DNA from: Neorhizobium alkalisoli
GTDB lineage: Bacteria; Pseudomonadota; Alphaproteobacteria; Rhizobiales; Rhizobiaceae
DNA length: 64,000 nt
NCBI RefSeq assembly: GCF_007829835.1
Contig: NZ_VIWP01000016.1
Coordinates: 1-64,000 of the forward strand
Direction of reading: 5' to 3'
The translations under genes and the position numbers were made by a program. The notes under the pieces are model-generated. The model was not told the DNA's origin. It was given only the letters and a program-made list of their open reading frames with translations, and did no database searches. Shown here piece after piece: positions 1 through 8,750 of the stretch (its first letter is position 1; each line of letters opens with the position of its first letter).

Positions 1-82
1 GTCAGCGACAATCAGCGTGATAACTTGATCCCGACCGCGACCTAAGAATCTCATCCAGATTGTCGCCCGCGTCTTATCCTGA

Positions 83-331
83 TTGCCGCGCTATAGCTTC
101 CGCAGAGAGCTGGTTGAGATTACCGACCCTGATGTTCTTGAAAGAAGCGGCGAACGATTTCATCCGATTGTGATGCCGTCCTCGAACAATGATGACGCAG
201 TGACCGGCAAGGTTTTCAAAATCACCAGCGACGAGCTGGCCGCCGCCGATGCCTATGAGGTTTCCGACTATAAGAGGATCGAGGCCAGGCTCAGGTCCGG
301 TGCAAAAGCCTGGGTCTATGTGAAGGCGTAA
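83..331 (+). pseudogene. Gamma-glutamylcyclotransferase (AIG2-like) 3' remnant
   Basis: The 82 codons, opened only by a TTG directly after an in-frame TGA, resemble the C-terminal half of rhizobial gamma-glutamylcyclotransferase-family proteins. Recognisable pieces are VEITDPDVL, the HPIV stretch and the ending AADAYEVSDYKRIEARL...WVYVKA. Intact members carry an N-terminal glycine-rich YGTLR-type substrate-binding segment of about 40 residues. It is absent here: none of the three frames of bases 1-82 gives it. I read this as a 5'-truncated, probably non-functional relic; a short expressed protein from TTG cannot be excluded. Confidence 0.6.
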
Positions 332-534
332 CCGGGAATGCCGTCTGCCGGCGACCGTCCTCAAATCAACATGCGGCTATAGGCTCGCCCCGTGGGGTGT
401 TGCATTTTTTGCAATCATCCATCCAATTATTGATGTTTGAAGTTCACGCTAGTGATCTGCATTGATGCATTCCGGGACGAGGATCGCCGTAACCACACGG
501 TGCTCTCGATCAATGTGCAAGCGAGGAACCGGAT

Positions 535-1872
535 ATGTCTCAAAAGCAGCTTCGACTGGCCATGTTCCTCTTTCCCGGCTACCACCTCGGTGCATGGCGG
601 CTGCCGAATGCGATCCCGGAGATCGATCTCGGTATCGACCATCTCGTTCGCGCAGCGCAGCTGGCCGAGACGGCCAAGCTCGATGCAATCTTCTTCGAGG
701 ATCAGGCCGCAGTCCGCCGCAGCAACGATATTCTCAACGGCGACAGCTACGGCGCGGCCAACCCGCGCTCCATCCACTTCGACCCGATGGTCGTGCTACC
801 GGCACTGGCCATGGCAACCACGCACCTCGGTCTTGCCGCCACCTCCACCGCGACCTTCAACGAGCCCTATAACCTTGCCCGGCGGTTCTCATCGATCGAT
901 TTCATCAGCAAGGGCCGGGTCGGCTGGAACCTCGTGACGTCCTTCAACGAAGATGAGGCCCAGAATTTCGGCCTGGATACGCATCTTCAGCATGCCGACC
1001 GTTATGAGCGGGCAAGCGAGTTCGTCGATGTCGTGACGGGCCTGTGGGACGGATGGCACGCCGATGCGATTGTCCGCGACAAGGAGAGCGGTGTCTATTT
1101 TGACGTTTCCAAGATGCGGTTTCTGCAGCATGACGGCAAACATTTCAAAGTACGCGGCCCGCTGACTACCGGGCGCAGTCCACAGGGGCGACCGGTCATC
1201 TTCCAGGCGGGTTCATCCGAACCCGGACGTGTGCTTGCCGCTCGAACCGCCGACGTCGTCTTCACCCTGCAGTCGGATATGGCGAAGGCGCGCGCATTCC
1301 GAGACGACATTCGCCGCCGCGCCGTCGAGTTCGGTCGCAGCCCGGACAAGATCAAGATCCTTGTCGGCATGACTCCGATCGTCGGCGACACGGATGATGA
1401 CGCGCGTGCGCTCGCGCGCCAGATGATGGATCTGATCCCTGAGGACATGGCGATCAGCAACCTGATCCCGCTCTCGGGCGGGTTCGACTTCCGCCAGCAT
1501 GATCTCCATGGCCCCATGCCGGATCTGCCGGAATCGAATGCCGGCAAATCCCATCGCGCGGCGATCATGTCCGTTGCCCGCCGGAACGGGTTCTCGATCC
1601 TCGAAACCGCGCGCTATTTTGCCGAGGGCAGTTACCTGAAAATGGTCGGCGCACCGCAATCCATTGCAGATACAATGCAGGCATGGCTGGAGGCAGACGC
1701 ATGCGACGGGTTCCTTGCAGTGCCGACGCATTTTCCAACGGGCGTGGAGGATTTCACCGGCCGTGTCGTGCCGGAACTCCAGCGGCGCGGAATTTTCCGC
1801 ACCGAGTACACAGGCACGAAGCTGCGCGAGCACCTGGGCGTGGAACTTGAGGGCGAAATGGCAGGCCGATAG
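535..1872 (+). CDS. NtaA/SnaA/DszA-type FMN-dependent monooxygenase
   Basis: This 445-residue protein is a bacterial luciferase-like (LLM) flavin monooxygenase of the nitrilotriacetate/pristinamycin/dibenzothiophene-sulfone subgroup, which uses FMNH2 supplied by a separate reductase. Family marks are the N-terminal MFLFPGYHLGAWR, the FFEDQAA segment around residue 55, the STATFNEPYNLARRF motif near residue 105, the GWNLVTS motif, and the QAGSSEPGR phosphate-binding segment near residue 225. Length is normal. The start ATG matches the family N-terminus. No flavin reductase gene is adjacent; the nearest is smoA at 33 kb, so the reductant source is unknown. The substrate cannot be read from sequence. 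Confidence 0.9.
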   Translation: MSQKQLRLAMFLFPGYHLGAWRLPNAIPEIDLGIDHLVRAAQLAETAKLDAIFFEDQAAVRRSNDILNGDSYGAANPRSIHFDPMVVLPALAMATTHLGLAATSTATFNEPYNLARRFSSIDFISKGRVGWNLVTSFNEDEAQNFGLDTHLQHADRYERASEFVDVVTGLWDGWHADAIVRDKESGVYFDVSKMRFLQHDGKHFKVRGPLTTGRSPQGRPVIFQAGSSEPGRVLAARTADVVFTLQSDMAKARAFRDDIRRRAVEFGRSPDKIKILVGMTPIVGDTDDDARALARQMMDLIPEDMAISNLIPLSGGFDFRQHDLHGPMPDLPESNAGKSHRAAIMSVARRNGFSILETARYFAEGSYLKMVGAPQSIADTMQAWLEADACDGFLAVPTHFPTGVEDFTGRVVPELQRRGIFRTEYTGTKLREHLGVELEGEMAGR

Positions 1873-1907
1873 GACTGGACGGCTATGGGCTTTATCAGCT
1901 ACCTCGC

Positions 1908-2342
1908 CTAGTCTCGGCGATATCGAGCGATGCTGCGGTAACTCTTTCTCGGTCCAACCACGTCCCAGCTTTCCATCCAGAAGGCGTGCGAGCTGAACAG
2001 CAACCGTCCCTGATAATCGTCTTCACCGCAAAGGTGCCGGACTCGCTGCAATGGGCTCGCACCAAGGCGAATGAACTCTCGACCATCCGGAAACTGAACG
2101 ATGACCTCCGCATCTGCTAAGCTGATTTTGTAGGCGCGGCGGCTTCGAGATCTGTGGCCGTTGATCAGCGTTTCGCCATGCTCTTCAAAATGATCTGGGC
2201 CAATCACCGCCTCACCTTCGAATGTTATTCGTCCAAGGCCCAGCCGATCATGGATCGATCGCGTCACCTGCCACCGGCCGTAAAACGCCTCGATGAGGTT
2301 ATTACACGCATTGGATATGAGGGGTATCTGGTTCATGATCAC
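1908..2342 (-). CDS. DUF6314 family protein
   Basis: A 144-residue protein of the DUF6314 type: a WQVTRSIHD opening strand near residue 24, a FEGEA segment, HLCGEDDYQG in the middle and a C-terminal WDVVGPRKSYRS..YRR signature. The family is thought to adopt a small lipocalin-like beta-barrel, but no reaction is established. It is convergent with the upstream monooxygenase and stands alone, with no signal peptide or membrane segment. An alternative start is the second Met (residue 3). Confidence 0.7.
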   Translation of the reverse strand: MIMNQIPLISNACNNLIEAFYGRWQVTRSIHDRLGLGRITFEGEAVIGPDHFEEHGETLINGHRSRSRRAYKISLADAEVIVQFPDGREFIRLGASPLQRVRHLCGEDDYQGRLLFSSHAFWMESWDVVGPRKSYRSIARYRRD

Positions 2343-2379
2343 CCATTATAGCGGGATAGTCTTCGGCAACCAGGCAAGT

Positions 2380-3024
2380 TCATGGCCAAAGGCGCGTATG
2401 CGACCATACATCCTGCCGCAATGTATAGGAGACGCGGGAATGGCGCCTGTCTTCCGCGCCTTGCCAGAACTCGACCGCATGCGCGGCGACAACGAAGAGC
2501 GACCAATGATCGGCGATCATATCAGGCTGCTCGGCAATCCGGAGCGCCTGCTCGGCGAGCGCCCCGTCGAGATCCTTGACTGAAGTGAGCGGTTGGCTTT
2601 GTCGTCCGACCAAGACATTGGCGCGGGCATCGATAGAGCGAGCGAGAAAGTCGGCATCACGCTCACCTCGATCCGCCTTCGCCGCTACCCCGCGGATACG
2701 CACCTGTCTTCCGAGTGGAGACCAATAAAAGGTCAGAGCGACATTCGGGTTTTGCGCAATCTGCCTGCCCTTCGGTCCTGCATCCACTGTCGCAAAGTGC
2801 CAGCCGCGTGCGTCGACATTCTTCAGGATGAGCACGCGGGCATCAGGCGCACCATCCTCACCCACCGTTGAAACAACCATCGCATGCGGTTCACGGATCC
2901 CTGAATCAATTGCGTCCCGTAACCATGAGACGAACAATTCATTGGGATCATCCGGCAAAACCTCCGTGTCGAAAACTGGCAAGGGACCGGGAAGTGATGG
3001 CAGTTTCCGCAATTCCTCTTTCAT
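2380..3024 (-). CDS. PdxH-like pyridoxamine 5'-phosphate oxidase family protein
   Basis: A 214-residue FMN-binding split-barrel protein. Visible family segments are ARVLILKNVD (FMN phosphate contact), the KGRQIAQNPN and FYWSPLGRQVRIRG strands, GRQSQPL, the dimer segment FVVAAHAVEFWQG, and a C-terminal TRLWP where canonical PdxH has RLAP. Canonical PdxH oxidises PNP/PMP to PLP. This copy is more likely an accessory paralogue than the housekeeping enzyme, because the RLAP end and several PLP-contact segments are changed. Its start overlaps the stop of the upstream methyltransferase by four bases (ATGA), so the two are translationally coupled. Confidence 0.8.
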   Translation of the reverse strand: MKEELRKLPSLPGPLPVFDTEVLPDDPNELFVSWLRDAIDSGIREPHAMVVSTVGEDGAPDARVLILKNVDARGWHFATVDAGPKGRQIAQNPNVALTFYWSPLGRQVRIRGVAAKADRGERDADFLARSIDARANVLVGRQSQPLTSVKDLDGALAEQALRIAEQPDMIADHWSLFVVAAHAVEFWQGAEDRRHSRVSYTLRQDVWSHTRLWP

Positions 3025-3809
3025 GACTGGCTCTCCGGCTGCGCCACAATCAGGCGCAAGGAGCCCTCGAAAAAAGGCTGCGTGCGCAGGAAACCGTATC
3101 GGGCGTCCCAGGTACCGTCAGCCAGGTCCCGTCCGAGCTCGGCGACGAACCGCTCACCGACGCTTGCATCGACAAAGCTCCATGCCGAATTTGCAAGCCG
3201 GGCACCGGGTTCCAGGATGCGTTCCGGGCGGCCATAATAGGCTTCGCCAAAACCGTCGATACATTGCAGCGGTATCGGTACGGAGAGAATAGACACCTGC
3301 CCGCCAAGCGCGTTGCTGATTGCGCCCATCGATGGATAGCGGCGCGCTTCGACCGCAATCATCTGCGGCGCATATTCATTGAGCCAGCAGAGGGAGAGTG
3401 CATCGGGATCGCAGGACAGGATGACGACAGGTCCGCGGGTAACACGGCGCATCTCGGCAAGCCCGGCTTCGAGATCCGACCATTGATGAACCGAGAAGGT
3501 CGCCATGCTCGCATCAAAGCTCTGGTCTGGAAAGGGAAGCTTTTCCGCAACTGCGTCGATGGCCACGGGAAGATGGGCCGGGCGTTGCGCACGCATGGAG
3601 GCCGACGGTTCGACAGCCGTCACCTCACGATCGACCGGTTCGTAGGAGCCGGCCCCTGCCCCGACATTCAGCACCGTCCTTGCATCACCCAGCGACCGGC
3701 GAATGAAATCGGCGATATGCGGATCGGGCTGACGATAGTTCGTGTATCCTAGCCCGATAAGGCCATAGTTCGCGTCGCCGGCACTGCCGTCCGTATGTCT
3801 CTCGCTCAT
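3021..3809 (-). CDS. Class I SAM-dependent methyltransferase
   Basis: A 262-residue Rossmann-type methyltransferase. Motif I is VLNVGAGAGSYEP near residue 45, motif II VTAVEPS follows, and DASMATFSVHQWSD supplies the acidic and post-motif region typical of UbiE/Tam-like enzymes. The N-terminal GLIGLGYTNYRQPDPHIADFI is typical of this small-molecule group. I chose the Met at 3809 over the longer start at 3830 because AGAGGT lies about ten bases upstream of it. It is the first gene of a two-gene unit with the PdxH-like gene and is divergent from the LysR gene at 3961, a likely regulator. Substrate unknown. Confidence 0.85.
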   Translation of the reverse strand: MSERHTDGSAGDANYGLIGLGYTNYRQPDPHIADFIRRSLGDARTVLNVGAGAGSYEPVDREVTAVEPSASMRAQRPAHLPVAIDAVAEKLPFPDQSFDASMATFSVHQWSDLEAGLAEMRRVTRGPVVILSCDPDALSLCWLNEYAPQMIAVEARRYPSMGAISNALGGQVSILSVPIPLQCIDGFGEAYYGRPERILEPGARLANSAWSFVDASVGERFVAELGRDLADGTWDARYGFLRTQPFFEGSLRLIVAQPESQS

Positions 3810-3933
3810 CGCTTTGCTACCTCTGTGCATTTCATCAATAGATCACAGACCCATGCCATGTTCATGAATGACACGTTCCGCTCGCTCGACCTCGATAAGA
3901 ACTATTTTGGTGCGGCATGAAAAACGATATGAT

Positions 3934-3950
3934 CGAACACTCATTGTTCG
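3934..3950. promoter_or_regulatory. Inverted repeat, possible LysR operator
   Basis: CGAACA and TGTTCG are perfect 6-bp arms around a 5-base spacer, ending 11 bases before the LysR start and inside the 151-bp region divergent to the methyltransferase. LysR regulators commonly bind an interrupted dyad in such regions. The role is inferred from position alone. Confidence 0.35.
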
Positions 3951-3960
3951 GAATTCTCAC

Positions 3961-4848
3961 ATGGCAAGACAGATCCCATCACTGAACGCCTTGCGCGCCT
4001 TCGAGGCAGCCGGCCGTCACGGCCGCATGACGCTTGCGGCAGGCGAACTCAACGTCACCCACAGTGCGGTGAGCCGCCAGATCCAGCATCTGGAAGCTTT
4101 GCTGGGTGTGCCCTTGTTCGAAGGTCCGAAGAACAGGCTCCGGTTGACGGAAGCCGGAACCACATTGCTTGCCGGTCTCGGGACGGCATTTGACCAGATC
4201 GATGCATCGGTGCGGGCCGTCGCCGATACGACCGAGGGGCCGCTTGATGTCTCCTGCCCCGGAACATTCACGATGCGCTGGCTTATTCCGCGCCTTTACC
4301 GCTTCCAGCATGACCACCCCGAGATCGAGGTACGGTTGACGGCATCGTCAAAGCCAGTGGATTTCGGGCGCGATGGCTTTGATGTGGCGATCCGCGTCGG
4401 CGACCCTCCCTGGCCCACCGGCGCCGAGATCATACCGTTGTTTCCGGAACAGATCGGCCCGGTCCTTGCCACCAGCCTGTCCGACGAGCGAGGCGGACGG
4501 GTCGACGGCCTCCCCACCCTGCACACCCGAACGCGACCGGAGGCGTGGAACGATTGGCTTTCCCGTTCGCGGTGGCCGTTTTCCTCGGGGCCAAAGGTCG
4601 ACTACGAGCACTTCTATTTCATGCTCGAGGCCGCCAAGGGCGGGCTGGGCGTGAGTGCGGCACCATGGCCTTATGTCGTTGATGACATCAAAGCGGGCCG
4701 GTTGGTGGCCCCCTTCGGATTCGTCGACAGCGGCCACCATTACGTGGCTCTCAGGCGGGCACGGCGAAACCAGAAAGCCAGCCTGTTTTGCAGGTGGCTG
4801 GCCGCAGAGGCGCAGGATTTTCAGGCGTCGCATCCGGCACCGCGTTGA
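3961..4848 (+). CDS. LysR-family transcriptional regulator (GcvA-like)
   Basis: A 295-residue LysR regulator. The N-terminal winged helix-turn-helix (residues 5-65: LNALRAFEAAGRHGRMTLAA, then THSAVSRQIQHLEALLGVPLF) is followed by a substrate-binding fold beginning LDVSCPGTFTMRWLIPRL, typical of the GcvA/AmpR branch. The start at 3961 places the DNA-binding domain at the usual distance; the longer reading from 3868 adds a tail without homology. It is divergent from the methyltransferase/PdxH-like pair and may control it. Ligand unknown. Confidence 0.9.
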   Translation: MARQIPSLNALRAFEAAGRHGRMTLAAGELNVTHSAVSRQIQHLEALLGVPLFEGPKNRLRLTEAGTTLLAGLGTAFDQIDASVRAVADTTEGPLDVSCPGTFTMRWLIPRLYRFQHDHPEIEVRLTASSKPVDFGRDGFDVAIRVGDPPWPTGAEIIPLFPEQIGPVLATSLSDERGGRVDGLPTLHTRTRPEAWNDWLSRSRWPFSSGPKVDYEHFYFMLEAAKGGLGVSAAPWPYVVDDIKAGRLVAPFGFVDSGHHYVALRRARRNQKASLFCRWLAAEAQDFQASHPAPR

Positions 4849-4917
4849 CAGCAAACGCATCAAAGGGACAGGCCTACCCATCGCTGACGGCACGTTCCTA
4901 CAGGCATCCGATGACGG

Positions 4918-5400
4918 TCAGAAGGATGCGGCGAAAATTTCCGCGAGCCGCTCAATCCCGGCCTGATCGTCCATATCGAAACGTGACGGCCGGGGGCTGT
5001 CGAGGTCGATAACGCCAATCACCTCGCCGTGACGGAAGATTGGGACCACCAGCTCCGAACGAGAGGCTGCATCACAGGCAATATGGCCGGGAAAGGCATG
5101 GACATCCTCGACCAGGATCGAGGCCTTGCGCTCAACGGCCGTGCCGCACACACCACGGCCGACCGGAATGCGAACGCAGGCGGGCTTTCCTTGGAACGGT
5201 CCTAAGACAAGTTGCTCGCCTTTCAGGAGATAAAGGCCCGCCCAGTTCAGGTCCGGCATCATTTGATAGATCAAGGCTGACAGATTGGCCGCATTGGCGA
5301 TCATGTCCGTTTCGCCGTCAAAAAGGCCTTCCGCCTGCTGGGCCAGCTGCCGGTGAAACTCCACCTTGTCTGCAGTGTCGATCGTCGATGCCTCAAACAT
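4918..5400 (-). CDS. Free methionine-(R)-sulfoxide reductase (GAF domain)
   Basis: A 160-residue stand-alone GAF-domain enzyme that reduces free L-methionine-(R)-sulfoxide. The three conserved cysteines are present: C75 in KPACVRI, C85 in GRGVCG and C109 in HIACDAASRSE, together with LNWAGLYL and the C-terminal GVIDLDSP strand. Length matches the family (about 160). It is divergent from the Nudix gene at 5519 with 118 bp between them. A monocistronic oxidative-damage repair gene is the simplest reading. Confidence 0.9.
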   Translation of the reverse strand: MFEASTIDTADKVEFHRQLAQQAEGLFDGETDMIANAANLSALIYQMMPDLNWAGLYLLKGEQLVLGPFQGKPACVRIPVGRGVCGTAVERKASILVEDVHAFPGHIACDAASRSELVVPIFRHGEVIGVIDLDSPRPSRFDMDDQAGIERLAEIFAASF

Positions 5401-5518
5401 GCTTGCTCCTCCGCTATGGGCCTCCAGCCTATCTAGTTTGTCGAGGCTGCTATGCCAATCGCCTCATGCACCTCATTTCGATTGCCGCGTCCTGGCGAAT
5501 CCGATCTTGATCGCCTTC

Positions 5519-5926
5519 ATGGAAAAGACCATCCCTATCGTTGCCGCCCTCATTCTTCGCCCGGACGGGCTGGCGCTTGTCGTTCGCAAGCGCGGAACCA
5601 CCGCCTTTATGCAGGCCGGCGGAAAGATCGAGCCCGGCGAGACGGCCGAGGCCGCCCTCGCCCGAGAACTCTACGAGGAGCTGACGCTGACCGTTCCCGT
5701 CGATGCATTCATTGCCATGGGACAGTTCGAAGCACCCGCCGCAAACGAGCCGGGACACAAGGTCGTGGCCGATGTGTTTCGCATCGATCTCGACGATCGG
5801 CCGATCGCGCCGGCCGCCGAAATCGAGGAAATTCGCTGGATCCTTCCGGCTGAACCGGGGAATGTCGTTTTGGCTCCTTTGACGGCGAATGAAATCTTCC
5901 CGGCCTATCTCGCCGGTGTAAACTAA
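5519..5926 (+). CDS. Nudix hydrolase
   Basis: A 135-residue Nudix-fold protein starting MEKTIPIVAALIL. The Nudix box runs from GGKIEPGE to RELYEEL; the REx2EE core that binds Mg2+ is intact but the usual Gly after EEL is Thr. Such proteins hydrolyse nucleoside diphosphates linked to a second group; MutT-like cleanup is possible but the substrate is unknown. I rejected the longer reading from 5366 because its first 51 residues lack homology and overlap the divergent gene. No operon partner is visible. Confidence 0.85.
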   Translation: MEKTIPIVAALILRPDGLALVVRKRGTTAFMQAGGKIEPGETAEAALARELYEELTLTVPVDAFIAMGQFEAPAANEPGHKVVADVFRIDLDDRPIAPAAEIEEIRWILPAEPGNVVLAPLTANEIFPAYLAGVN

Positions 5927-6282
5927 AAGACGGGCAGTAGCTTTGGCGCCATTGTCTAATTTCATATTCCTGTTTTGCGCTTAGATTGTTGGTTGGGGAG
6001 GCCTAAACGGATCGAGGCCTGCAGATTTCTCCGCTTTTGAAGGAATGTGAACCATCGCTCGCGCAGCATCCTAGCCATGTAACTGTTTAGGCTGGCACTT
6101 GATACACAAGTGGGATGTCGCACCTCCTGATGCATCATGATGATGCTTCGGCATGCTCCATGTAAACAACACAAGCTACGCAATCAGTTTATCGGCGCTG
6201 TCATCCTCCTGAAACACGCCTTCACTAAGTCACGCCATCGTCCTCAGTGTGCGAACCGCTGACTATTGCGAAGGGGCACTAG
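5927..6282. other. 356-bp intergenic region with a dispersed-repeat-like block
   Basis: No convincing gene is seen. Bases about 5985-6035 (beginning TTGGTTGGGGAGGCCTAAAC) resemble bases about 50203-50250 (TTGGTTGCGGGGGCCTGAAC) in another intergenic region, suggesting a small non-coding repeat. The promoter of the MocR-type gene at 6283 must lie in the last part, but I see no clear -35/-10 pair. Confidence 0.4.
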
Positions 6283-7659
6283 ATGTCGTTTCAGGTCGAT
6301 CGTGGAACCGCCCGGCCTCTTGCCGAACAGATTTGCAGGTCCATCGAGGCGCGCATCTTAAATGGCTCGTACGGACCGGGGCAACGCCTGCCCTCGACGC
6401 GCCAACTCGCCCTGGAACTCGGCGTTTCTCGCAGCACGGTTTCGGATGCCTTCGACATGCTGATGGCCGAAGGCCTGATCATCGGCGTTACTGGCTCGGG
6501 CACGTTCGTCAATTCGGTCCGTTATCTCGAACAACGCCGCAGTCTTTCCAAGGATGTCGCCCCCATTGCAGAACTACCGGCAGCGGCACGTACCGTCGTC
6601 AATGCCTTATCCTGGGGGCCAACTCTCGATTATTTCCCGTTTGATGTCTGGCAAAAGATCGGCACGGAGCAGGCGGCGCGGGTCCGTGAACTGCTGAGCG
6701 AAGGCGATCCATCCGGCTTTGCGCCGCTCAGGGCGCAGATCGCCACCTATCTGAAACGGCGGCGCGGGCTTGTCTGCGATCCCGACCAGATCGTCATCAC
6801 CTCCGGCATGACGCAAGGGCTCGACCTCGTCGCGCGGACGCTGCTGCGCAGCGGCGATATTGCGCTGATGGAAGACCCGGCAGAAATGCGGGTGCGCACG
6901 ACATTGACCCTTGCCGGAGCCAATGTGATGCCGCTTGCCGTTGACGATGAAGGCCTGCGGATCGACGCGGCGCCTGAGCGATTCCGGTTGGTTCACCTGT
7001 CGCCCGTCCGGCAATTCCCCTCCGGCGTGATGCTGAGCAGCGACCGGGAGAAGGACATCCGGCGGCGCGTCGAGATAAACGGCGCGCATATCGTGGAAAT
7101 GGACAATACGGCGCTTCTGCCCGAGCCGCGCGCGCCGATCTTTGCCGACGAGGCGAGCCGCGACCACACGATCTACCTTTCCACCTGGAGCTGGACGATG
7201 TTCCGCTCTCTGCGGATCGGTTATATCGTCGCCGAGCCCGCGATGATCGAGCGACTGGTCGCAACCCGTGCGGCCATGGATTTCCGGCCGCCGCTGATCG
7301 AGCAATATATGCTGGAACAGTTCATGCGCGAGGGACATCTCGACCGCTATATCGACCGGATGCGCGCCGTGCTTTCGGTGCGCCAGCAGTCGCTGATGGG
7401 CTCCTGGCCGGCGGCCATGCCGGAAGGCGTCATCCTGTCGCCGGAACCGGGCGGCCTCGGCCATATGCTGACTTTGCCGGGTGGAACCGATGTGGAGCGC
7501 CTGCTGCGGCAGGCAGCGGCGCGCGGACTGGAGCCGCGCAATATCTCGGCATGGTTTGCCGACCCGCAGCGCCGCGCGCTTTTGCTCGGCTTTGCCTATG
7601 CCGGCGAGTTCACCACGATCAAGGGCATGCGCGACCTCGCCGACATCCTGAAATCATGA
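6283..7659 (+). CDS. MocR/PdxR-type regulator lacking the PLP lysine
   Basis: A 458-residue fusion of a GntR winged helix (residues about 10-78: RPLAEQICRSIEARIL, RLPSTRQLALELGVSRSTVS, GSGTFV) to a fold-type-I aminotransferase-like domain (about 115-455). In MocR proteins the second domain normally binds PLP through Lys in a GTFSKTL motif. The matching segment here is STWSWTM, with Trp304 at the lysine position, and the usual DDY segment is VEMDNTALL (about 271-279). The domain probably binds another ligand or none. The gene is convergent with the phosphoesterase at 7654 (6-bp overlap). Palindromes at 8587-8683 and 14193-14235 are candidate operators. Confidence 0.9.
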   Translation: MSFQVDRGTARPLAEQICRSIEARILNGSYGPGQRLPSTRQLALELGVSRSTVSDAFDMLMAEGLIIGVTGSGTFVNSVRYLEQRRSLSKDVAPIAELPAAARTVVNALSWGPTLDYFPFDVWQKIGTEQAARVRELLSEGDPSGFAPLRAQIATYLKRRRGLVCDPDQIVITSGMTQGLDLVARTLLRSGDIALMEDPAEMRVRTTLTLAGANVMPLAVDDEGLRIDAAPERFRLVHLSPVRQFPSGVMLSSDREKDIRRRVEINGAHIVEMDNTALLPEPRAPIFADEASRDHTIYLSTWSWTMFRSLRIGYIVAEPAMIERLVATRAAMDFRPPLIEQYMLEQFMREGHLDRYIDRMRAVLSVRQQSLMGSWPAAMPEGVILSPEPGGLGHMLTLPGGTDVERLLRQAAARGLEPRNISAWFADPQRRALLLGFAYAGEFTTIKGMRDLADILKS

Positions 7660-8526
7660 CACGGCTGCGGCCGCCATGGCCTTCTTGCGCATCTCGTGAA
7701 AATTGCCATGCGGCTGCGGCCAGCGCTGGGCCGTCGAGGCCGCATCGATCTCGAAACCGAAACGCTGGCGGCCGAAGGCCGACCAGCGCAGCATGTCGCC
7801 CAGTTCCAGCACGCCCCAGGCTTCGGCGGCTTCTGGCACGGTGGTGAAGGTTTCGGTCAGCGACTGCAGCGTCACATGCGGAACGCCGTCGACAAAGGTG
7901 ACCGTATTCCAGTGCACATGGCCGGAAATGCAGATGAGCGGCATTTTGGCTGTGCGCAGCACGGCCTGGATCTCGGGCGTTTCCGGATAGGCGGCAATGC
8001 CGGGATTGTTGTCGAAATAATAATTGCTGGTCTGCGACTGGCCGCCAAGCGGCACATGCGTCGCGATCACCGTCGGCTTGGCGAGATCCTTCAATTGGTT
8101 CGCCAGCCAGTCGAGATCGCCCTCGGCAAGCCGGAAGGTCGAATGGCTCTCGAGCCGGTGGATATGGGTATCGGCCCGCCACAGGATCACCTGCCATTCG
8201 CCGAGATCGACGACCTGATGGCCGAGGCTTTGGCCCAAGATTTCCTCATTGTCCGAAACGCCGAGGAAATCGCGATCGTGATTACCGTTGAGATGAAAGA
8301 CCGGCACGTCGATCGCCTTGAAACCTTCGGCCACTTCGCGCTCCAGAACGAGGTCGCGCTCTCGGTTTTCATCGGAAATACGGTCACCGAGATCGATGAC
8401 GATATCGGGCTGGTTTTCGCGCACGAAATCGGCGAACCGTGCAAGCAGGGGCAGGCCGAGCGAGCTCTTTTTCGTCATCACGTCCCGCCCGTGATGAATA
8501 TCGGCGATGAAAGCAATCCTGGTCAT
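7654..8526 (-). CDS. Metallophosphoesterase (calcineurin-like), copy 1
   Basis: A 290-residue dinuclear-metal phosphoesterase. Motifs in order: DIHHG (residues 9-13), IDLGDR, HLNGNHD, ATHVPL and ISGHVH, which together supply the Asp, Asn and His metal ligands. Related enzymes cleave phosphodiesters such as glycerophosphodiesters or cyclic nucleotides. The start at 8526 has AGGAG six bases upstream. It is divergent from the MetE-like operon across a strong palindrome, and the unit at 19-25 kb carries a second, distant phosphoesterase, so it probably acts on the compound imported there. No signal peptide, so cytoplasmic. Confidence 0.85.
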   Translation of the reverse strand: MTRIAFIADIHHGRDVMTKKSSLGLPLLARFADFVRENQPDIVIDLGDRISDENRERDLVLEREVAEGFKAIDVPVFHLNGNHDRDFLGVSDNEEILGQSLGHQVVDLGEWQVILWRADTHIHRLESHSTFRLAEGDLDWLANQLKDLAKPTVIATHVPLGGQSQTSNYYFDNNPGIAAYPETPEIQAVLRTAKMPLICISGHVHWNTVTFVDGVPHVTLQSLTETFTTVPEAAEAWGVLELGDMLRWSAFGRQRFGFEIDAASTAQRWPQPHGNFHEMRKKAMAAAAVS

Positions 8527-8586
8527 CCGCATCTCCTGAACCACGTTCCGGCCAAGACATTAGCGCCGCGGCGACGCATGTCCGAA

Positions 8587-8683
8587 GGGCCACTTCGATC
8601 ATGCGGCCATGCCAATTGTCACATAATGGCGGCTGCACGGAGGTTTTGTGACAATTGGCCGGGTGACGGCCGAAAAGTGGCCC
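8587..8683. promoter_or_regulatory. Nested palindrome in divergent promoter, likely operator
   Basis: Two pairs of perfect inverted arms share one centre (base 8635). The outer arms are GGGCCACTT (8587-8595) and AAGTGGCCC (8675-8683). The inner arms are GCCAATTGTCACA (8611-8623) and TGTGACAATTGGC (8647-8659). The block lies between the phosphoesterase (start 8526) and the MetE-like gene (start 8751). Its right half recurs at 14193-14235, before the second MetE-like/ABC operon. Binding by the MocR-type regulator at 6283 is inferred from proximity. Confidence 0.65.
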
Positions 8684-8750
8684 TGTCGGGGAATGGTGCG
8701 CCGGTTTTAGAACGGCGATGGCGGACCTCTCACACGACACAGGACAAGAC

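Noticed and set aside
6110-6160. Possible hairpin or CRISPR-like repeats around GCATCATGATGATGC
   Set aside because: The arms do not pair perfectly and there is no array of repeats with spacers; no CRISPR is present in the window.
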